This document shows, piece after piece, positions 56,601 through 64,000 of a stretch of DNA of 64,000 nucleotides. The translations under genes and the position numbers were made by a program. The stretch's first letter is position 1. Each line of letters starts with the position of its first letter. The notes below the pieces were generated by a model, which was not told the DNA's origin, ran no database searches, and worked only from the letters and a program-made list of their open reading frames with translations. Origin of the DNA: Acephala macrosclerotiorum (Eukaryota; Ascomycota; Leotiomycetes; Helotiales; Mollisiaceae); NCBI GenBank assembly GCA_014904845.1, contig MU119280.1, positions 155,833-219,832 of the forward strand, read 5' to 3'.

Positions 56601-59600
56601 TAATTATTTTAATCTCGAGTTTAAATTTTAATTATTTCAATAATTAAATATTTAAAAAAATTAAAAAATTATATATTTAAACTCGTAAAAATTCAAAGAA
56701 TCATTTTATTAAATAATTATAAATTTAACGTTAAAAAAAAAATTTATTAAACTTTTTCAAAAAAACGATTTTTAAAGTTCAAAAAAAAATTTTATTCGAT
56801 TATATTATCGAATTTTTTTTATTTTTTGATCACATTAATTAAATCGCGTTTTTTTAATAAAATCGTTTTATTTTTCTCGTGATTTTTTTTTTGAGACGAT
56901 TAAAATTCGTATAATATTCGTCAAATTTACGATTTTAAATTTTTTTTTTTATAATAATTATTGTATTTAATAAATTATTTTTAAAATTGAATTTAAATAT
57001 ATATTTATATTAGAAAAATCATATTTTAAATTTTAATCGTTTTCGATTTTAAACAAATTCAAAAATATTAAATTTTATTATTTAAAATTTTTTATTAAAA
57101 ATCGCTCGAGTATTTATTACGAATTTCAATTGTTTCGTATTTATTATATTATTATTTTTTGTTTTTACGATTTTTACGATTTCAATAATTTCGAATTAAT
57201 ATAATAACGATTTATATAGTAATTATTAATAGTATCGAATAAAAAATTGTACGTAATATATATCGTATTTATTGTATATTATTTCAATTTTTATAAACGT
57301 AATTTCATTGATATAATAAATAAATTTCAATAAATTTTCGTAATCAAAATACGTTAAAATTCGAAATTAAAAAAAAATATTTGATTTAATAAACGTGAAA
57401 TTATATAAATAAACTAATTAATAATATATATAAACGAAAAAAAAAAATTATTAAAATTATTATATAAATAATAAAATACGAAAATAAAAAATAAAAATTC
57501 AATTATTCGTTGAAAATTAAATAATATATTATATTAATAAAAAAAATTTAAAATTTAAAAATATATTAAATATAATTATATTTTTGAAAATTGCATAAAT
57601 CGAGATTTTAATATTCTCGTTAAAAACATTATAAACCTTTGAAAATTATAATATTAATTCGTTGTTTATATTTAAAAAATATAAAAATTTTAATTTTTAA
57701 TATTTTTTGATCAATCTAAAGATTTTTTCGTATTTCAATTTTTATTTTTATTACTCGTTTTCGTTTTTACTATTATTTTTTTCAAATTTCTTATTAATTT
57801 TTATTCTAGTCGAAATTTTAGTTTTTTTACAATTTTTTATTATTTTTTTCGAATTTCAAGTTTTTCTCAAAATTAAAATTCTTTTCAAAATTCGAAGTAT
57901 TTTCAAATCTCGTATTCGTAGTAATTATATCGCTTAATATTACTAGTATAAAAATTTCGTTATTTATTGCAATATTCGAAAAAGTATTAAATTTTTTCTA
58001 GTATTAATTCAATATTACAAAATATAATTTTTTTTATACAATTTTTATTTGAATTTTTTTTTTAAAATTTAAACGTTTTTTACAATTTTAATCGTTTTCG
58101 TTTTCTATATATAATATATTTTATAAAATTATTATTCGTTGTTTTTTAAAAACGCGTTTTGTTTTTAAATAATTATTACGAAATTTCAATTACAACGATT
58201 AATTAATACATTAAATAAAAATTTTAAACTCGTAAATTTAATATTGAAATTAAACTTGAAAAATAAATAATAAATTACTTTTTTTAATATCGAATATTGA
58301 AAATATTAAAATACTTTTATATTACAATAATTACTAGTAATTATTTTTATCAATATTTTATTTTTAAATATTTTTTTATCGTTAATAATTATTGTAAATA
58401 CTATAAAAATATTACGACGAAAATAAATAAATGTATATTTAATTTAAATTGATATTTATAAAACAATAAAAATTGTATTTTTTTACAAAGTATTAATCGA
58501 CGATTATAATATATTAATACGAATTTCTATAAACTCTTAAAAATTCTTTTTAATCGTCGATATAAAATAATTATCGAATTATTTTACAAAGATTAAATCG
58601 TTAAAATTCGTAAATATTTTTAAAGTAATATATTTATCGAAATAAATATTATCAAATAAAAAATTATATTGATTTAAATTCAAGCGATTAATTATATTAA
58701 TTGAATTTTTTTTTTTTTTTTTTAAATATATTAAACGTTTTTTAAATAAAAAAAAAAAAAATCTTATAATCAATTCAAAAAACGATAATCGCGAAATAAA
58801 TAATCGAATTTTATTGTACAAATTATTAAATAATCGAAAAAACTATATTGTATAAAATGTAATTATTCTAATTTTAATATATTTATTAATATTATTTATA
58901 TATATCGAATTTGTAATTTACAATAAATTTCAATTTATTTTTTACTAATTATTAATTCAATAAAAAAATATATATTATATTGTTTTTAATAAATTGAATT
59001 ATAAAATTTTTATTAACAAATTGATTTAAATTAAAATTATTTAAATTGATAATATTTAATTACGAGAAAATCGTCGAAAAAAATTTGTATATATTGAACG
59101 TTTTAATTTTGCGAAATATATTTTGTTTTATTATTCAATAAAATTATTAAAAAAATGTAAACTCGATTTTAATACGATCAAAAAAATTACTTTAATCGAT
59201 TTAAATATTAATATTAAAAATTCGATAAATAAACTTATTATAAAAAATTGAAATTATATTAAATACTTGTATTAAAAATTTTATATAAAAATTGTATAAA
59301 GTTTTTTTTACTATAATATGTATTAATCCAATAAAAGATTTCAAGTTTAATCTTTGATTATCGATAAAATATTTTATTTTAAATTTTTATTTTTTCGATA
59401 ATTAATAATTGTACATATTACGATTTAAATTATTTACTCGAAAAATAAAATATACGTTTTCTATAGTAATATTCGTACTACGAATTATATTTTTTTTTTG
59501 TTTTTTGAGATTTAATATTGGTAATAAACTAATTAAACGTTTGATTTCAATATCGTTCAAATATTGAATTTAAATATATTTTGATTTTAATTTAATATTT

Positions 59601-59839
59601 ATTTTATTATTTGTAATTTCAATATTTATCAAAGTATTAATATTAAATATTTTTAAAAATAATATTATTAATAATTTAAAAGTTTTTATATTAATATTTA
59701 TATTTTGAAAATATATTAAAATATTAATAATTTTTATTATTTTTATTATTATTAATTCAATTAAATTATTTTTTAAAAAATTCGAATTATTAATTAATTA
59801 ATAATTCGAAAATTTATAATTCGTTAAATTTTAAACAAA

Positions 59840-60640
59840 ATTTTTTTTAAAAAATAATTCAAAGAAATTCGTAGTAATATTATTATTTTAAAACGATTTC
59901 AAATTTGAAATATTAAAAATATTAATATTAATTCGAGAAAAAGTTTTATTATTATAAATAATAAAATTTATCGAAATATTTTTTTTAATATTATTATTAT
60001 TATAAAACGATTTTAAAGAAATTTTAAAAAAATTGTTATTAATTTAAAAAAAAACTTCGTTTTTACAAATTGCAAAATTTATCAAAATATTTTTAATATT
60101 ATCGTTATCATGAAACGATTTTAAAAATATTTCAAAATTATTATCGTATTGAAAAAATATTTTATTATTACGAATTATAAAAATTATTAAAATATTTTCT
60201 TTGACGTTATTATTATTACGAGATAATCTCAAAAAAATCTTAAAAATATTATTATTAAATTACGAAATAATCGTATTATTAATAAAAAATATAAAATTAT
60301 TTTTTTTAGTATTATTATTATTATAAAACGATTTTAAATTCGAAATTTTAATTTTATTAATATCGATTGAAAAAACAATCGTATTATTAATAAAATTTAT
60401 AAAATTACTTTTTTTAATAATATTATTATTACAAAACGATCTCAAATTATAAATTTTAAAATTAATATTAATTTTATTAATATTAAATCGTTTACTTAAA
60501 ATTGCTAATAAAAAACTCAATAATATTTTATTTGTAATAATTGACAATATTTCAAATATTATTTTAAAATTAAAAAATCCAATTTTAATAATAATCTCAT
60601 TATTATTATATTTAAAATCATCGTAAAAAATCAATATTTT
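59840..60640 (-). repeat. satellite-like array, about 108-bp unit, 6+ copies
   Basis: An AAACGATT-type anchor recurs at about 59891, 60004, 60113, 60219 (degenerate), 60326 and 60434, a period of 106-113 bp. Between anchors a common order is seen: a TTTATAAAAT-like stretch, a poly-T/TATTATTATT stretch, then the anchor. Copies are diverged by substitutions. Two long but low-complexity minus-strand frames (60044-60232, 60260-60634) are products of the array. Confidence 0.65.
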
Positions 60641-62090
60641 AATCGATTTTTTATTATTATCAAATTTTAATAAATTAAAAAAATCAAATTACAATATATA
60701 AAATTCAATATTATTAAAATTAATTATTTCAATTTTTTTTTTATTATTAATTTCTTTTTATACTTTAATAACGTTTTTAATAATAATAGTTTTTTATTAA
60801 ACGATATCGAGTTTTTTAATTTTAAAATTTTTTACGAAATTTTTTTAATTAAAAATCTCAAATATACGTTCAATTAATATTGTATTTATAATAAATATAA
60901 AATTTTTTAAAAATTTATTTTTCGTTATTTTAAGATCTTTCGTCAAATATAAAATAAAAACTCGTTCACGTATAATCGTTTAAATATTTTTTAAATATTT
61001 TAAAATAAAAAATTTTTTATTTCGTTTTTTTTTGATTTTTTTCAATTTAAACAATAATATTTATATAATTTACTAAGAATTTCAAATAAAAAATAAACGC
61101 GATTTCAAATTTTTTAAATATTTTTATATAATTATAAAATTTCTTAAGATTATTATTAACGTTTTTTTTCTTTTCTAAAAAAATCTCAAAAACTTTTTAT
61201 TATTAATTGTATTATTATTCTTTGAGTATTTTAATTTTAATATAAATAATAATATTATTGATAAAAAATTGTTTTTCGTAAAATTTGATTATAATACTCG
61301 TATATAATACGAGAAATATTTCGATATTATTTTAGTTTTTTATATTGAATTAAAAAATAAATAAATAATAATCGTAAAAAAATTATTCGATAATTAAAAT
61401 ATTGATTTATTAATTCGAATTATATAAATAAATATTTTAAAACGTAATAAATATTATAATTCGATATTGAAAAAATTTTTAATTTTAAAAAATAAAAAAA
61501 TATTTTAATATTTTTAAAATAAAAAAACGTTTATATTAAATTTCGATTTAATATTAAAAAATAATAATAATTTTTTTTATTTTTTTATATTTCTTTACGC
61601 GATTTTTTTGCTTTTTAATAATAATATATAAAACGAACAATTTTTTTTATTATTTTGATTATATATCGCAAATTTCAAATTTTTTTATAATTATTTATAT
61701 TATAACAAATTATTAATTATTTTTAAAATTAAACGAAATTATTAATTTTTTTTCAATTAATTTTAATATATATTTTATTTTTTCGATTTTTATTCTTTTT
61801 TATTTTCTTCGCTTATAAATTTTTTTTTTTTTTCTTTTTTTTACTTTTTAATTTTCTTTATATTTATTTTAACGTACTATAGATTTTTTCGTTTTTCATT
61901 AATTTTATTTTTATAATCAATGTTAAATTTCGATTTTTTATATCGAATTCGTATTTTTTATTATATTAAACGTTTTAAAAATTACTAATATTAAAAAAAT
62001 TTTATTTTATTCAATTTTTTTGTTTTAAATAAATTTTTTTTATTTCTTTAAACGATTTTCAATAATAAAAAAAAAAATTTTTTTTTTTTA

Positions 62091-62176
62091 TAATAAATTT
62101 AATTTGTAATTATTTTAATATAATATATTTTTATAATAAATTTAATTTGTAATTATTTTAATATAATATATTTTTA
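62091..62176 (+). repeat. perfect 43-bp tandem duplication
   Basis: Positions 62091-62133 and 62134-62176 are identical, beginning TAATAAATTTAATTTG. In a block where other repeats are strongly diverged, this is a recent duplication. Confidence 0.8.
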
Positions 62177-64000
62177 AATATTTTACGCTTTTTTTAATAG
62201 TTTACTATTTAAAACGAGATTATAAATTCGATTAACGTTTAAAAAATTTTTAATTAAATTACGAAAATTGAATTAATCTTTTTAAAAAAAAATATTTATA
62301 TTAATATTATATTAAAAAATCGATAATTTACAAAAATAAATTTTCGATTAATTATACACTTTTTTTTACGTAATATTTTTTTGTATAATCGCATATTTTT
62401 AATTACGTATTATTATTTCATTAGAATTTAAAATCTTAATCTCGAAAGATTTTTTATTATATTATTTATTTTTTCGCGAAATTATTTATATAAAATTATT
62501 TATTTAAATCGAGTTTTTTTTTTAATTTTTTAACGTTTATATTTTTATATTACTTTTAAATATTTTTTAAAAAATATATTTTATATTTTATACATTTTTT
62601 AAATTGTTTTAAATTTGTTTTAATTTTATTTTTATACGCGTTTATTTCAAAAAACTTTTTTAAAAATATTTTAAAAACAAAATATTTTAATAATCAATAT
62701 ATCAAATAATAAAAACTTTATTTTTTTTTTTTCTAGTAATATAATTACAAAAAATACTCAAATTATATTGTAAAAATAATTCGATTAATTTTATTTTTCG
62801 ATTTTAAAATTACAAATTATTTTTTTCGATTATTTTTTATTTTTTAATATAATTATTTTTTATATTTCGCAATTAAATATAAAACAAATAAAATATTTTA
62901 TAAATAATATTATAATGAATTTGTAATATGTTTTTAAAATAAATTTATCGATTTTTTAAAAATTTAAAATTATTAATTTTATTTTAATTTCGAGATTTGA
63001 GTTTATAAAATAAAATTTTCAATTCGTAAATATAAAAATTTTTATTTTACTATAAAATATAATGATTTTAATTAGTATTAATTTTATTGATTTTTTAATT
63101 TTTTTTTTAATATTTTTAAAATTGAAATTCACGTTAAAAAACTCGTTATTTTTTATTAATAATATAATAAATTCGTTAAAATCAATTTTATTATATGTAA
63201 TATAATAAAAAATTTTAATACGATTAAAAATATTTTATTTAATTTAATTGAATAAAATTAAATTTTTTAATTAATTAAAATTACAAATAAAATTTTTTAT
63301 TTTAATTTCGAAAAATTAATTGTAATCAAATTAAAAACGCGATTAAAACTTTTTTTAAAATTATTAAATTCAAATTACAAAAAAAAATTTTGATTAAAAA
63401 TTTATTAAAATTTAAATATAATAAAAACGTTTTTCGTTTTATTATTAAAATTACTAAAAAAATATTTTAATTAATAAAGTTATTTATAAATTAAATAATA
63501 TTATTATTAATAATTTGAAAAAAAATTATTCGTAAAATTTTAAAATTATTAAAAATATTTTTTTTTTAAAAAATTGAAAAAGTTTTAAAAATAATTAATA
63601 ATTTTAAATTATTTTTTTTTCGAGTTTTTAATAATTAAAAAAATAATAAAATAAAATATAGATTATATTTTATACGATTTATTATTATATTATAGTTTTT
63701 TTTTTTATTTTTTATTTTTAAAAAATGAAATAAAAAATAAAAATTTATAAAAAATAAAAAAATTATAAAATATATTTTTAAAAAAATTAAAAACTTTAAA
63801 AACGATTTTTAATAATTTGAAAACGTACAATATAATAATTACGATAATATTATACGAAAAAATTAATTTATTAAATTTATTATAAATTCGAAATTTGTTT
63901 TGAAAAAAATTAAAATTGAAAATAAAATATTAATTAAAATAAATATTAAATTTGAGAAAAAAAAAAACTTGAAAATCGTAATTAAAAAAATAATAAAAAT

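Larger units (their letters stand above)
38940..64000. repeat. AT-saturated, RIP-like heterochromatin block
   Basis: From about 38.94 kb to the window end the sequence is nearly all A and T, with no CC or GG and few CA or TG steps, while many of the remaining C and G sit in CpG. This is the pattern expected when repeat-induced point mutation has acted on old transposons. Long open frames are absent apart from low-complexity Ile/Asn/Lys/Phe strings. Sub-features are listed separately. The block is at least 25 kb and continues past the window. Confidence 0.85.

Noticed and set aside
38940..64000. Mitochondrial origin of the AT-rich block
   Set aside because: No mitochondrial genes, tRNAs or rRNA are visible and the block joins directly to nuclear spliced genes; RIP-type decay explains the composition better.

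Overview
This window reads as nuclear DNA of a filamentous ascomycete (Pezizomycotina). The genes carry short introns of about 45-115 nt with GTATGT/GTAAGT donors and CTAAC/CTGAC branch sites. Several families are typical of filamentous ascomycetes (DUF7514, 2EXR-like, Fungal_trans_2-like regulator, CsbD-like protein, tandem GFA domains). The right-hand 25 kb is an AT-saturated block of the kind left by repeat-induced point mutation (RIP). Leotiomycetes is my best guess at class, but nothing here proves it.

Layout. 1-108: 3' end of a plus-strand gene. 1540-3618: DUF7514 protein. 4364-7028: three tandem minus-strand genes for small secreted Ser/Thr/Ala-rich proteins sharing a C-terminal exon that codes a hydrophobic Gly/Ala tail. 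9177-11263: sugar-porter MFS transporter. 11763-19622: a minus-strand cluster of low-complexity (Gly/Ser/Lys-rich) genes, some intact and some broken, with an interrupted tRNA-Thr-like gene in its middle (13801-13989). 21153-22984: DHA2-type MFS exporter. 24745-25385: CsbD-like stress protein. 26194-27291: unrecognised pseudogene. 27173-28439: Osh4/Kes1-like sterol/lipid transfer protein. 29274-29837: conserved-looking coiled-coil protein. 31017-32739: fungal transcription-factor-domain protein lacking a zinc cluster. 32888-33577: 2EXR-like fragment. 34358-34979: flavodoxin-domain protein. 35515-36111: possible NTF2/SnoaL-like protein. 36526-37669: double-GFA protein with a damaged C-terminus. 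37809-38921: 3-beta-HSD/epimerase relic without start codon or cofactor loop.

From about 38.94 kb to the end the sequence is almost pure A+T. It has no intact gene and contains one balanced-composition minisatellite (42986-43330), several diverged satellite-like arrays, and a probable RIP-mutated Ty1/copia reverse transcriptase fragment near 50.4 kb. I read it as heterochromatin built from dead transposons; whether it is centromeric, subtelomeric or interstitial cannot be told from the window.

The genes do not form a pathway or a secondary-metabolite cluster. The most unusual item is the tRNA-Thr(AGU)-like gene. Its cloverleaf becomes complete only if two GT-AG-like insertions, in the D arm and in the T arm, are removed together with a normal anticodon-loop intron. 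Two genes also use GC-AG introns that are forced by reading frame or by paralogue alignment.
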